DNA of 64,000 nucleotides from Nocardioides sp. YR527 (GTDB lineage Bacteria > Actinomycetota > Actinomycetes > Propionibacteriales > Nocardioidaceae). The notes below the pieces were generated by a model, which worked only from the letters and a program-made list of their open reading frames with translations, was not told the DNA's origin and made no database searches. The stretch covers positions 372,001 to 436,000 of the forward strand of contig NZ_FNFN01000005.1 of NCBI RefSeq assembly GCF_900101045.1, written 5' to 3'. Numbering within the stretch: position 1 is the first letter of the stretch; each line of letters starts with the position of its first letter. The position numbers and the translations under genes are program-made. Positions 43,573 to 51,554 of this stretch are shown here, in pieces.

Positions 43573-44408
43573 TAGATCGGCCAGGTCTCGCTCGGGACCG
43601 GTGTGGTCCCGGCGACCAGTTTCCCGTCGGCGTCGTAGGCCGCATAGCCGACGCTGTCATGCCTCTTCTTCACTCCCTCCGCGCTGAACCAGGCAACGGC
43701 GATTCCGCTGTTGACGGCGCCGTCGACGTGCTTGCCGCCGATGAAGAACTTCACGGAGACAGCCTCGGCGGGAACGGGCGACATGAAGCCGATCCAGTTC
43801 GTGGTCCACGAGGTGCTGGAGTTCTCTGACAGCTCCATGCCGGGATAGGGCTTGATGCGGGACGCCGCCCCGACGACGCCCTCGGCCTTCGGCAAGCTGG
43901 AATCGGTCGTGTAGCCGCGGCAGTCGATGAGGTAGTCGCCGGTCAGGAAGTACGCGCGCAGCTCGTTGTCGTGATCTGGCCCGAAGTCGTTGCGCCTCTC
44001 CGCGAAGATCGGATGGACCTGATCGGGATCCAACGTGTCCGGCATCCCCGGATCCATGCTGGCTTCGGTCGCCACATCCTGCGCGGCTCCGATGAGGCAC
44101 CTGCGCTTGATCGTCGCCAGTTCGGCATCGGTCACGTTGGCCGGCTTCCCGGTCCAGGTCAGTACCTGGTCGGGATGTCGAGGGCCGGAGCTCTGGTCGG
44201 CCGGGCTCACGTCGATGGCCAGCGGGCCGCGCCCGCTGATGGAGAGGACGAGTCCGGTCACCACGAGGCACACGGCTGTGGTGGTGGCGATCAGCAGTGC
44301 CGTACGTCGCCGGCGGAGCCGGTCACCACGGACCCGGATCTCGGCGAGCGAGCGGTCGAGGGTGAGGTCGCCGCTGGTGCGCAGCGCGCCTTCGAGGTCG
44401 AGGTTCAT
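43569..44408 (-). CDS. Membrane partner of ECF sigma factor, pair 1
   Basis: A 279-residue bitopic protein. About 35 cytoplasmic residues ending in an arginine cluster (RGDRLRRRR) precede one membrane helix (about 37-58), then a large extracellular domain. There is no HxxxCxxC zinc motif of ZAS anti-sigma factors. Its start overlaps the sigma gene stop by 4 bases. It is a distant paralogue in layout of the protein at 45631-46707, which also pairs with a sigma factor. An anti-sigma or sensor role is inferred from position. Confidence 0.72.
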   Translation of the reverse strand: MNLDLEGALRTSGDLTLDRSLAEIRVRGDRLRRRRTALLIATTTAVCLVVTGLVLSISGRGPLAIDVSPADQSSGPRHPDQVLTWTGKPANVTDAELATIKRRCLIGAAQDVATEASMDPGMPDTLDPDQVHPIFAERRNDFGPDHDNELRAYFLTGDYLIDCRGYTTDSSLPKAEGVVGAASRIKPYPGMELSENSSTSWTTNWIGFMSPVPAEAVSVKFFIGGKHVDGAVNSGIAVAWFSAEGVKKRHDSVGYAAYDADGKLVAGTTPVPSETWPIY

Positions 44409-44896
44409 GAGGGCGCTCCTTCGGTGGCGAGGGCTGCTCGCAGCGTGGCGAGCGCGTGGTGAAGGTGAGCCGAGACGGTGCCCGGCGAGATGTCGAGCGC
44501 GACCGACGTGGTCACGGTGTCGAGGTCGAGGATGTAGCGCAGCGCCACCACCTCGCGCTGCCGCTTGGGCAGGCGGCGGATGGCGGCGATGAGATCGTGA
44601 CGGCCGTCGAGGTCGGGATGCTCGCTGCGTACGTCATCAGGCGGACCGACCTCGCGGCGCCGCTTGCGCCACCAGGAGATGTCGGCGTTGACGGCGGTGC
44701 GCACGACCCAGGCCGCCGGAGAGCGGTGATTGCGGACGGTGCGCCATTGTGCCCAGGCGCGGGCGAAGGCTTCGGCCACCGCGTCTTCGGCACGCCCAGG
44801 GTCGATCCCGGACGCGACCGCTGCCCGGAGGCAGCGGTCCTTGTGGGATGCGTAGAACGCACCGAACTCGTCGAAGCTCACGTCCCGTTGACGCAT
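44405..44896 (-). CDS. ECF sigma factor (SigE-like, SWWRKRRR subgroup), pair 1
   Basis: A 163-residue ECF sigma factor. Region 2 is RAEDAVAEAFARAWAQW with SPAAWVVRTAVNADISWWRK. Region 4 is RLPKRQREVVALRYILDLD with SPGTVSAHLHHALATLR. It is closely similar to the sigma factor at 46704-47210, sharing the unusual ISWWRKRRRE. It is followed by its membrane partner with an ATGA overlap. Confidence 0.9.
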   Translation of the reverse strand: MRQRDVSFDEFGAFYASHKDRCLRAAVASGIDPGRAEDAVAEAFARAWAQWRTVRNHRSPAAWVVRTAVNADISWWRKRRREVGPPDDVRSEHPDLDGRHDLIAAIRRLPKRQREVVALRYILDLDTVTTSVALDISPGTVSAHLHHALATLRAALATEGAPS

Positions 44897-44983
44897 CAGC
44901 ACCCGGATCCCTTTAGCCGCTCTTGACGATTCTTGCCGGAAACCCGTTCGACGCTCCCGCGGAGAGGAGGGGAGAATCGCTCC

Positions 44984-45634
44984 GTGCCCATCGTACGAAG
45001 CGTGAACATCGGTCAGTCCCAGCCCGCCGAGTGGGCGGAGGTGGGTGCCACCTCGATGGAGAAGCTCGCCACGCCCGAGCCGGTCACGGTCGGTGCGGAG
45101 GGCATCGTCACCGACACCCAGACCGACCGCCGCCACCACGGTGGCGCGGAGCAGGCGGTCTACGCCTTCGCCCGCGAGGACCTCGACGCGTGGGGCACGC
45201 GCCTGGGCGCGACCTTCCGCGACGGCCAGTTCGCCGAGAACCTCACCACCGAGGGGATCGACATCAACGCGGCGCTCGTGGGGGAGCAGTGGCGGATCGG
45301 GACGGTGCTGCTGCAGGTCTGCAGCGTGCGTACGCCGTGCAACGACTTCAAGAACTGGATGGGCGTCTCCGGCTACGACAACGCCCAGTGGGTCAAGCGG
45401 TTCACCGCTGAGGGGCGCCCCGGGCCCTACCTGCGGGTCCTCGAGGAGGGCACCCTGCAGGCCGGCGACGAGATCGTCGTCGTCCACCGCCCCGACCACG
45501 ACATCACCGTCTCGACCCTGTTCCGGGCTCTCACCACCGACCGCAGCCTGCTCCCGAGCCTCATCGGTATCGACGGGCTCGGGAACAAGCCGCGTGCCGC
45601 GGCGGAGAGGTACGTCGCGGCCAAGCCGCGCTAA
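44984..45634 (+). CDS. MOSC domain protein (YiiM-like)
   Basis: A 216-residue MOSC protein. DRRHHGGAEQAVYAFAREDLDAW, FAENLTTEGIDINAALVGEQWRIG and LLQVCSVRTPCNDF carry the MOSC core, with a cysteine in the position used to bind sulfur or molybdenum cofactor. The YiiM C-terminal extension is present. The GTG at 44984 follows GGAGAGGAGGGGAG. It sits between two sigma/membrane-protein pairs. Its TAA stop overlaps the TAG stop of the next convergent gene. Confidence 0.88.
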   Translation: MPIVRSVNIGQSQPAEWAEVGATSMEKLATPEPVTVGAEGIVTDTQTDRRHHGGAEQAVYAFAREDLDAWGTRLGATFRDGQFAENLTTEGIDINAALVGEQWRIGTVLLQVCSVRTPCNDFKNWMGVSGYDNAQWVKRFTAEGRPGPYLRVLEEGTLQAGDEIVVVHRPDHDITVSTLFRALTTDRSLLPSLIGIDGLGNKPRAAAERYVAAKPR

Positions 45635-46707
45635 GGCCCGCAGGGCTCTCCGGTGCAGCCCCTCAGATAGAGACCCTCGGGGGAGCGGCCCTGGATCTGG
45701 AGCTTGTTCAGCTGATCCGTGGTGAGCTTCCCGGTCGGGATCAGCGCGACTGCCACGTTGTCCTCGGTGATGGTGGCGTCGAACCGCTGCTCGCCGACCC
45801 AGAACCAGGCGGACTCCACCTTCTCGTTGCCGAGCGATCGGGTCACCCGGATGCCGTCCGCGGTCTCGGTCCACTCGGTCTTCGGCCGTGCCCGCTTCGT
45901 CTCACCCGGTTCCGGATGAACCAAGTTTCCGTCGGCGTCGTAGGCGCGGAAGTCTGCCGACTCGACGTCGACCTGGTGATCGATCCAGGCGACCGCCACA
46001 CCGTTGACGATGGTCGCCGGGATCTCCTCCCCGCTCGAGATGAACACGACCTTGGCGACGTCCATCTCCTTGGGGAGGGGAAGGCGGAACTGCGTTCCTT
46101 CGCCGACGCCGCCACGGTAGAAGTCCTCCCAGGGCCCGGTCGCCGCGAAGGCGCCCCAGACCTGGGGCAGGCCGAAGGCCCCCGCGAGGTCGGGCTCGCT
46201 GTCAGCGCTCGGGCTGGCATCGAGCACCGTCGAGCAGGTCACCTCGTAGTCGCGGCCGTCGAAGATCGCCATCGCGGTCGAACCACGCTTCTCGGCGAGG
46301 AACGGCCGGGTGCCTTCCGGGATCTGCTCGACCTCGTCGGGGTTGATGGCATTGTTCGCGTCGGGTGCGTCCGCGTACAGGGACTTCACGTCGGCCCAGG
46401 CCGTCATCAGGCACCGATCGCTCAGCACGTCGAGCTCCTCGGGAGTGAGGTTGGTCGGGTTGCCGGACCAGTCGACCGGAGTGTTGCGCGCGGGCGGCTC
46501 CGGGGTCGCGATGTCCGAGTCGATCAGCCGATCGGGGATCGTGACGTACGCTCCGATCCCGCCGAGCGCGACGGCGGCGACGGTGGCGACCACCTTCGAG
46601 CCTCGGCGGCGGCGACGGATCCGGTCGCCTCGGCGCAGGATCTCGGTGGCCGGGAGGTCCAGCGTCTGGCGACTGCTGTTGCGCAGCAGGGTCTCGATGT
46701 CGGTCAT
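45631..46707 (-). CDS. Membrane partner of ECF sigma factor, pair 2
   Basis: A 358-residue bitopic protein. The cytoplasmic start contains LRRGDRIRRRRRGSK, then one helix (about 39-57), then a long extracellular region with Pro/Asp-rich segments. No zinc anti-sigma motif is seen. It overlaps the upstream sigma gene by 4 bases (ATGA). It shares the layout and the NVTDAEL/NLTPEEL-type segment with pair 1, pointing to an old duplication. Confidence 0.72.
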   Translation of the reverse strand: MTDIETLLRNSSRQTLDLPATEILRRGDRIRRRRRGSKVVATVAAVALGGIGAYVTIPDRLIDSDIATPEPPARNTPVDWSGNPTNLTPEELDVLSDRCLMTAWADVKSLYADAPDANNAINPDEVEQIPEGTRPFLAEKRGSTAMAIFDGRDYEVTCSTVLDASPSADSEPDLAGAFGLPQVWGAFAATGPWEDFYRGGVGEGTQFRLPLPKEMDVAKVVFISSGEEIPATIVNGVAVAWIDHQVDVESADFRAYDADGNLVHPEPGETKRARPKTEWTETADGIRVTRSLGNEKVESAWFWVGEQRFDATITEDNVAVALIPTGKLTTDQLNKLQIQGRSPEGLYLRGCTGEPCGP

Positions 46708-47210
46708 GACAACATCCCTTCGGGGTCGGTCAGCTGCAGCCGCAAGGTCTTGAGGGCGTGGTGGAGCGTGGCCGAGACGGTGCCGCGAGCGACTCCCAGC
46801 TCGCGGGCGGTGGTCTCGGCATCGAGGTCGAGGAAGTAGCGCAGTGCGACCACCTGGCGTTGCCGCGGCGGCAGCCGGCGTACGGCCTCCAACAGGTCGT
46901 GGTCGAAACCCGGGTCGTCATGGGGGAGCGGCTCGGGGGCGTCGGGCACGGTCAGCTCGCGGCGGCGCTTGCGCCACCAGGAGATGTCGGCATTGATCGC
47001 GGTGCGGACCACCCACGCCGCGGGGGAGCTGCTCAGCCTGACCGTCGGCCAGCGTGACCAGGCGCGGGCAAAGGCCTCGGCGATCGCCTCTTCGGCACGC
47101 CCCGGATCCATGCCCCCGGCGATCGCGGCGCGCAGGCAGCGGTCCTTGGCACCGACGTAGAAGTCGGAGAACTCTTCTCGGCTCACGCCTGAGTGACGCA
47201 CACGCCCCAT
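46704..47210 (-). CDS. ECF sigma factor, pair 2
   Basis: A 168-residue ECF sigma factor. Region 2 is RAEEAIAEAFARAWSRW with SPAAWVVRTAINADISWWRK. Region 4 is RLPPRQRQVVALRYFLDLD with ARGTVSATLHHALKTLR. It is a clear paralogue of the sigma factor at 44405-44896. ATG at 47210 is used; a GTG nine bases in (47201) is also possible. Confidence 0.9.
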   Translation of the reverse strand: MGRVRHSGVSREEFSDFYVGAKDRCLRAAIAGGMDPGRAEEAIAEAFARAWSRWPTVRLSSSPAAWVVRTAINADISWWRKRRRELTVPDAPEPLPHDDPGFDHDLLEAVRRLPPRQRQVVALRYFLDLDAETTARELGVARGTVSATLHHALKTLRLQLTDPEGMLS

Positions 47211-47297
47211 TATCGGTTTAGGCGCGAGCCGAATAACTGTTTGACGGTTCTGTCCGGTCTCACCAGACTCACCCCCAAACAACTCTTGGGAGGTTCG

Positions 47298-47810
47298 GTG
47301 GACGAGGAGATCTCGCGGCTGCGGGCGGCCGGGCACCCGCTGCGGCTCCGGATGCTGTCACTGCTGACGGGCGCGGAGCTGTCGGCGGCGGAGGTGGCGC
47401 GCGAGCTCGACCTGACCCACGCCAACGCCTCCTACCATCTCCGGCTGCTCGAGAGCGCCGGGCTGCTCGAGGTCGCGGGCGAGGAGCGGATCCGAGGTGG
47501 GGTCGCGAAGCGATATCGCTACGCCTGGCGCAGCGAAACCGCCGAGGGGCCGCCGTCCAGGGAGGACGACGAGGTCCACACCCGCGCGATCGCCGAGGAG
47601 CTCGTCCGCCGCCGCCGTCTGCGGGCGGATGGTCCCGCCATCATCTCGGACGCGGAGATGTGGGTCGATCCCGACATCTGGCAGCGGGTCCACGATCTCG
47701 TCCAAGAGGCCAGCGGACTGCTCCACGAGAACGCCCGCCCGCCGCGTACGGAGGGCACGATCCACGTGAACCTGACCGCTTCCGCGTTCGTGATGGGTGA
47801 GGACCAGTGA
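47298..47810 (+). CDS. ArsR-type (HTH_20) transcriptional regulator
   Basis: A 170-residue winged-helix regulator. AGHPLRLRMLSLLTGAELSA, VARELDLTHANASYHLRLLE and GGVAKRYRYAW define the ArsR/HTH_20 fold. No metal-binding cysteine set is visible. The GTG at 47298 follows TTGGGAGG. It overlaps the MFS transporter gene by 4 bases and probably controls this three-gene operon. Confidence 0.88.
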   Translation: MDEEISRLRAAGHPLRLRMLSLLTGAELSAAEVARELDLTHANASYHLRLLESAGLLEVAGEERIRGGVAKRYRYAWRSETAEGPPSREDDEVHTRAIAEELVRRRRLRADGPAIISDAEMWVDPDIWQRVHDLVQEASGLLHENARPPRTEGTIHVNLTASAFVMGEDQ

Positions 47811-49051
47811 GCATCAAGGAGAGCCTCTTCGTCCTCAAGGAGCGCGACTTCGGGTGGTTCTTCGCCTCCCGGTTCGTGAACCTCGCCGGATCGTCGATGT
47901 CGCACGTGGCGCTCGCGTTCGCGGTGCTGGAGGTGACCGACTCGGCCTCGGCGCTGGGGTATGTGGTCGCCGCGCACACCATCCCGATGGTCGTGTTCCT
48001 GCTGGTCGGAGGGGTGATCGCCGACCGGTTCCCGCGACGGCTCGTGCTCCAGCTGAGCAACGTGGCCTCGGCGCTGACCCAGGCGGCCGCGGCGGCGCTG
48101 GTCATCACCGGGCACGCCGAGATCTGGCACCTCGTCGTCCTGGAGGCGATGAACGGCACCACCATGGCGATGGCGTTCCCGGCGATGCAGGGGATGGTGC
48201 CCCAGCTGGTGGCGAAGAAGGATCTGCAGCCGGCCAACCTGCTGCTCTCGATGTCGCGCGGGAGCCTGACGATCCTGGGCCCCTCGGTCGCGGCGGCTCT
48301 CGTGGTCGGCGTCGGTGCCGGCTGGGCGCTGGCGGTCGACGCGCTGACCTGGCTGCTCGCGGCGATCTTCCTGCTCCCGGTGCGGATCCCGCCGCGCCCG
48401 GCGGACGCGGAGAAGACCTCGGCCATCGAGGACCTGCGGGCGGGGTGGACGTACTTCCGGAGCACCACGTGGCTGTGGGTCGTGGTGGTCGCCTTCATGA
48501 TCCTCAACGCGATCCAGTCCGGCGGGCTGAACGTGCTGGGCCCCGCGTACGCGAAGTCCTCCTCGCTCGGCGTCGAGGGCTGGGGCCTGGCCAACTCCGC
48601 GCTCGCGGCCGGGATGCTCATCATGACCATCCTGCTGATGCGGGCCACGATCCGGCGGCCGCTGCGCGCGGGGATGTTCGGGATCATGGCGTTCTCGCTG
48701 CCCTTCTTCGCCCTCGCGCTGTGGCCGGAGACGGTGCCGCTGATGGTGACGATGGCGATCGCCGGCGCCGGGATCGAGATCTTCAGCCTCGGCTGGAGCC
48801 TCGCCATGCAGGAGAACGTCCCGGGCGAGATGCTCTCCCGCGCCTACTCCTACGACGCGCTCGGCTCGTTCCTCGCGATGCCGGTCGGGCAGCTGCTCTA
48901 CGGGCCGCTGGCGGGCTGGTTCGGGGAGCGGCCGGTCTTCCTGGCCAGCGGCGTGCTCTACGCCGCGGTCTGCCTTGCCGCGCTTGCGGTGCCCTCGGTG
49001 GTTAGGCTGCAACGCGTCGAGCAACCTGCCACCGAAGGAACGCCCGTATGA
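47807..49051 (+). CDS. MFS transporter (enterobactin exporter EntS-like)
   Basis: A 414-residue major facilitator with about 12 membrane helices. RDFGWFFASRFVNLAGSSM and VVFLLVGGVIADRFPRRLVL (motif A between helices 2 and 3) are characteristic of drug or siderophore exporters of the MFS_3/EntS type. The substrate is unknown. It is coupled by 4-base overlaps both to the ArsR-type regulator before it and the serine hydrolase after it. Confidence 0.9.
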   Translation: MSIKESLFVLKERDFGWFFASRFVNLAGSSMSHVALAFAVLEVTDSASALGYVVAAHTIPMVVFLLVGGVIADRFPRRLVLQLSNVASALTQAAAAALVITGHAEIWHLVVLEAMNGTTMAMAFPAMQGMVPQLVAKKDLQPANLLLSMSRGSLTILGPSVAAALVVGVGAGWALAVDALTWLLAAIFLLPVRIPPRPADAEKTSAIEDLRAGWTYFRSTTWLWVVVVAFMILNAIQSGGLNVLGPAYAKSSSLGVEGWGLANSALAAGMLIMTILLMRATIRRPLRAGMFGIMAFSLPFFALALWPETVPLMVTMAIAGAGIEIFSLGWSLAMQENVPGEMLSRAYSYDALGSFLAMPVGQLLYGPLAGWFGERPVFLASGVLYAAVCLAALAVPSVVRLQRVEQPATEGTPV

Positions 49052-50811
49052 GCCTGAACACCTCCGCCGTCGACTCGCTCTTCCAGGAACGTTTCGAGGA
49101 GAACCTGACCCCGGGGCTGGCCTACGGGGTCGTACGCGGCTCCGAGCTGCTCCACTCCGGCGCGTTCGGAGCGGTCCGGGACGGTGGCCCCGCACCGACC
49201 GCGGAGAGCGTCTTCCGGATCGCGTCGATGTCGAAGTCGTTCACGGCGGCCGCGGTGCTGCTGCTGCGCGACCGCGGGCTGGTCGACCTGGACGAGGCGA
49301 TCGCGCAGTACGTACCCGAGCTCGTCGACCAGGCGCCCTACTCCGCCGACTCGCCGGCGGTGACGCTGCGGCTGCTGCTCTCGATGTCGGCCGGGCTGCC
49401 GACCGACGACCCGTGGGGCGACCGGCAGGAGTCATTGTCCTACGACGACTTCGGGACGTTCCTCGACGGAGGCTTCTCGACCGGGCAGGAGCCGGGGGTC
49501 GGGTTCGAGTACTCCAACCTCGGCTATGCGCTGCTCGGGCGCGCGATCGAGAACGTCGTGGGTGGTTCCTCTCCTGAGGGTGCCAACCGGGACTTCGTCG
49601 AGCACGAGCTGCTGGCGCCGCTGGGGATGACCTCCTCGGCGTACTCGCCCGATGCGGTGCCGAATCTGGTGCCGGGTCATGTGCCGCCGCTGCACCCCGC
49701 GTGGGCGGGGGACCGGTTGTCGGGTCCGCGGACCTGGACGGAGGCGGCGCCGGTGGCGTCGGGGTCGTTCGCGGCGATGGGCGGCATGCACTCCTCGGTC
49801 GCCGACCTGGCGCGCTGGGTCGGTGGGTTCGTGTCGGCCTTCTCGGCTGGGGTCGACGGGCACCCGCTGTCGAAGGCGTCGCGGCGGGAGATGCAGCAGC
49901 TGCATCGGTTCGGATCGGTCTCGTCCTCGCTGGAGCTCTCGGGGCCCGAGGCGGGGATCGGGGCGATCGCCGTCGGCTACGGCTACGGCCTCATGGTCGA
50001 CCACGACAGCCGGCTCGGGCAGTTCGTCCATCACTCCGGGGGCTACCCCGGCTACGGCTCGCGGATGGTCTGGCACCCCGCCTCCGGTCTCGGTGTGATC
50101 ACGCTGTCCAACAGCACGTACGCAGGTGCCGGGGCGACCGCGATGGCCGCGCTGCGTTCGCTGGTGTCGGAGGAGCTCGCCGGCGGTGGTCCGCACCGGT
50201 TCTCGACGGTGGTCAAGGGCCTGCGTCCGCGGCTCGACTCGGCGCTGGAAGCCGCGGTCGAGCGGCTGCGTACGTTCGACCCGGAGGGCGCCGAGGTCTT
50301 CGCGCTGCCGTCGCTGTTCGCCGACAACGTCGAGCTCGACGCCCCCGACGCCGGACGGCGCGCCCAGATCACCCAGGCGCGCGCGAAGGTCGGGCTGCCG
50401 CTCGGCGGTGCGCCCTACGGCTACTTCGGGCGTGCGATGGGTGTCGCGCTGGCCGTGGTGCCGGCCGAGAAGGGCCGCTACGACATCGAGGTCATGCTCT
50501 CCCCGGAGGCCGAGCCGCGCATCCAGACCCTGCGGATCAACGCCGTCCCCGACGCCCACGGGGGTCTCGTCGCCGCCGCCCGAGCCGCCCTCGAGGAGAA
50601 CTCCCCGGTCATCGCCGCCCTCCGGGCCTTCGGCGTACCCGAGCTGATCACGACGCCCTTGTCCGGTGACGGTTCCTCCAAGGCCGACTTCCTCGTCGTC
50701 GCCGGCGCGACCTACTGGAAGATCGCGGTGGGCGCGAAGACCGTCGTCTCGGCCTTCCCCGCCTCCGACCACCCCCGCCTCACCTACCTCGCCTCCGCTC
50801 TCCGCGGCTGA
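49048..50811 (+). CDS. Serine hydrolase of the beta-lactamase/class C family
   Basis: A 587-residue protein. The N-terminal ~350 residues are a class C beta-lactamase-like domain with SMSK (Ser60, Lys63), the Tyr motif FEYSNLGYALLG and HHSGGYPGYGS. A C-terminal ~230-residue domain follows that I do not recognise. No signal peptide is apparent, so it may be cytoplasmic. It is the last gene of the regulator-transporter-hydrolase operon; a peptidase or esterase acting on the transported compound is conceivable. Confidence 0.87.
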   Translation: MSLNTSAVDSLFQERFEENLTPGLAYGVVRGSELLHSGAFGAVRDGGPAPTAESVFRIASMSKSFTAAAVLLLRDRGLVDLDEAIAQYVPELVDQAPYSADSPAVTLRLLLSMSAGLPTDDPWGDRQESLSYDDFGTFLDGGFSTGQEPGVGFEYSNLGYALLGRAIENVVGGSSPEGANRDFVEHELLAPLGMTSSAYSPDAVPNLVPGHVPPLHPAWAGDRLSGPRTWTEAAPVASGSFAAMGGMHSSVADLARWVGGFVSAFSAGVDGHPLSKASRREMQQLHRFGSVSSSLELSGPEAGIGAIAVGYGYGLMVDHDSRLGQFVHHSGGYPGYGSRMVWHPASGLGVITLSNSTYAGAGATAMAALRSLVSEELAGGGPHRFSTVVKGLRPRLDSALEAAVERLRTFDPEGAEVFALPSLFADNVELDAPDAGRRAQITQARAKVGLPLGGAPYGYFGRAMGVALAVVPAEKGRYDIEVMLSPEAEPRIQTLRINAVPDAHGGLVAAARAALEENSPVIAALRAFGVPELITTPLSGDGSSKADFLVVAGATYWKIAVGAKTVVSAFPASDHPRLTYLASALRG

Positions 50812-50829
50812 CGCTCTGCCGAGGCGGCC

Positions 50830-50858
50830 TTGCTCTGTTCGAACAAATGTTCGATACT
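50830..50858 (+). promoter_or_regulatory. imuA'-imuB-dnaE2 promoter with LexA (SOS) box
   Basis: TCGAAC-AAAT-GTTCGA (50839-50854) is a perfect match to the actinobacterial SOS box. It lies in the spacer between a -35-like TTGCTC (50830-50835) and a -10-like GATACT (50853-50858), so bound LexA would block transcription. The GTG start at 50865 is 6 bases past the -10, suggesting a leaderless message. Confidence 0.9.
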
Positions 50859-50864
50859 CATTGA

Positions 50865-51554
50865 GTGGGAGTGGTAGCGGGGATTGAGCGACACCAGAAG
50901 CTGGCTCAGATCGAGCAGCTCCGGTCGAAGGTGCGACGGCTGGAGCAGAAGCCGGGCATGGGCGCGGAGCTGGCGACGCACGAGGCGCTGGGTGGGGTGG
51001 TGCAGCTGCGGGCCGGAGGGACGTACGCGGCCGACTCGCTGGCGCTGGCGATGCTGCTGCTGGCGGGGCCGTCGGGAGCAGGGGAGTGGACCGCCGTCGT
51101 CGGGGTCGAGGACTTCGGCGTCGAGGCGGCGGCCGAGGCCGGGGTCGACCTGGAGCGGACCATCCTGGTGCCGCGGCCCAAGGACTCCTGGCTGGAGGCG
51201 ACCGCGGCCCTGGTCGATGTGACCACGCTGGTCCTCGTCCGGCCGACAGGACGGGTGACCCCGAGCGTCGCCGAGAAGATCGGCGCCCGGCTGCGCACCC
51301 GCGGCGCCGCGCTGGTCGCGCTGGGGGAGTGGCCGAGAGCGGACGTACGTCTGCGGGCGACCGAGCCGCGCTGGGTCGGGCTGGGCAACGGCGACGGCCA
51401 TCTCCGGGCGAGAAGGATGGTGGTCGAGGCGGTGCGCGGGACGGCTCCGCCGCGGCGTACGGCGCTCTGGTTCCCGGCCGAGGACGGCGGTCTGCGGCGC
51501 GTCCTCGAACCCGTCACAGACATTGCTGACCTGCGGAAACAGGAGTCCGCATGA
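50865..51554 (+). CDS. imuA': ImuA' accessory protein of the mutasome
   Basis: A 229-residue RecA-like accessory factor for error-prone translesion synthesis. It opens with a helical segment (IERHQKLAQIEQLRSKVRRLE), and a RecA-related core follows (GGVVQLRAGGTYAADSLALAMLLL) without a true Walker A, as in mycobacterial ImuA'. The direct SOS box upstream and the imuB and dnaE2 genes downstream fix its identity. It overlaps imuB by 4 bases. Confidence 0.9.
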   Translation: MGVVAGIERHQKLAQIEQLRSKVRRLEQKPGMGAELATHEALGGVVQLRAGGTYAADSLALAMLLLAGPSGAGEWTAVVGVEDFGVEAAAEAGVDLERTILVPRPKDSWLEATAALVDVTTLVLVRPTGRVTPSVAEKIGARLRTRGAALVALGEWPRADVRLRATEPRWVGLGNGDGHLRARRMVVEAVRGTAPPRRTALWFPAEDGGLRRVLEPVTDIADLRKQESA

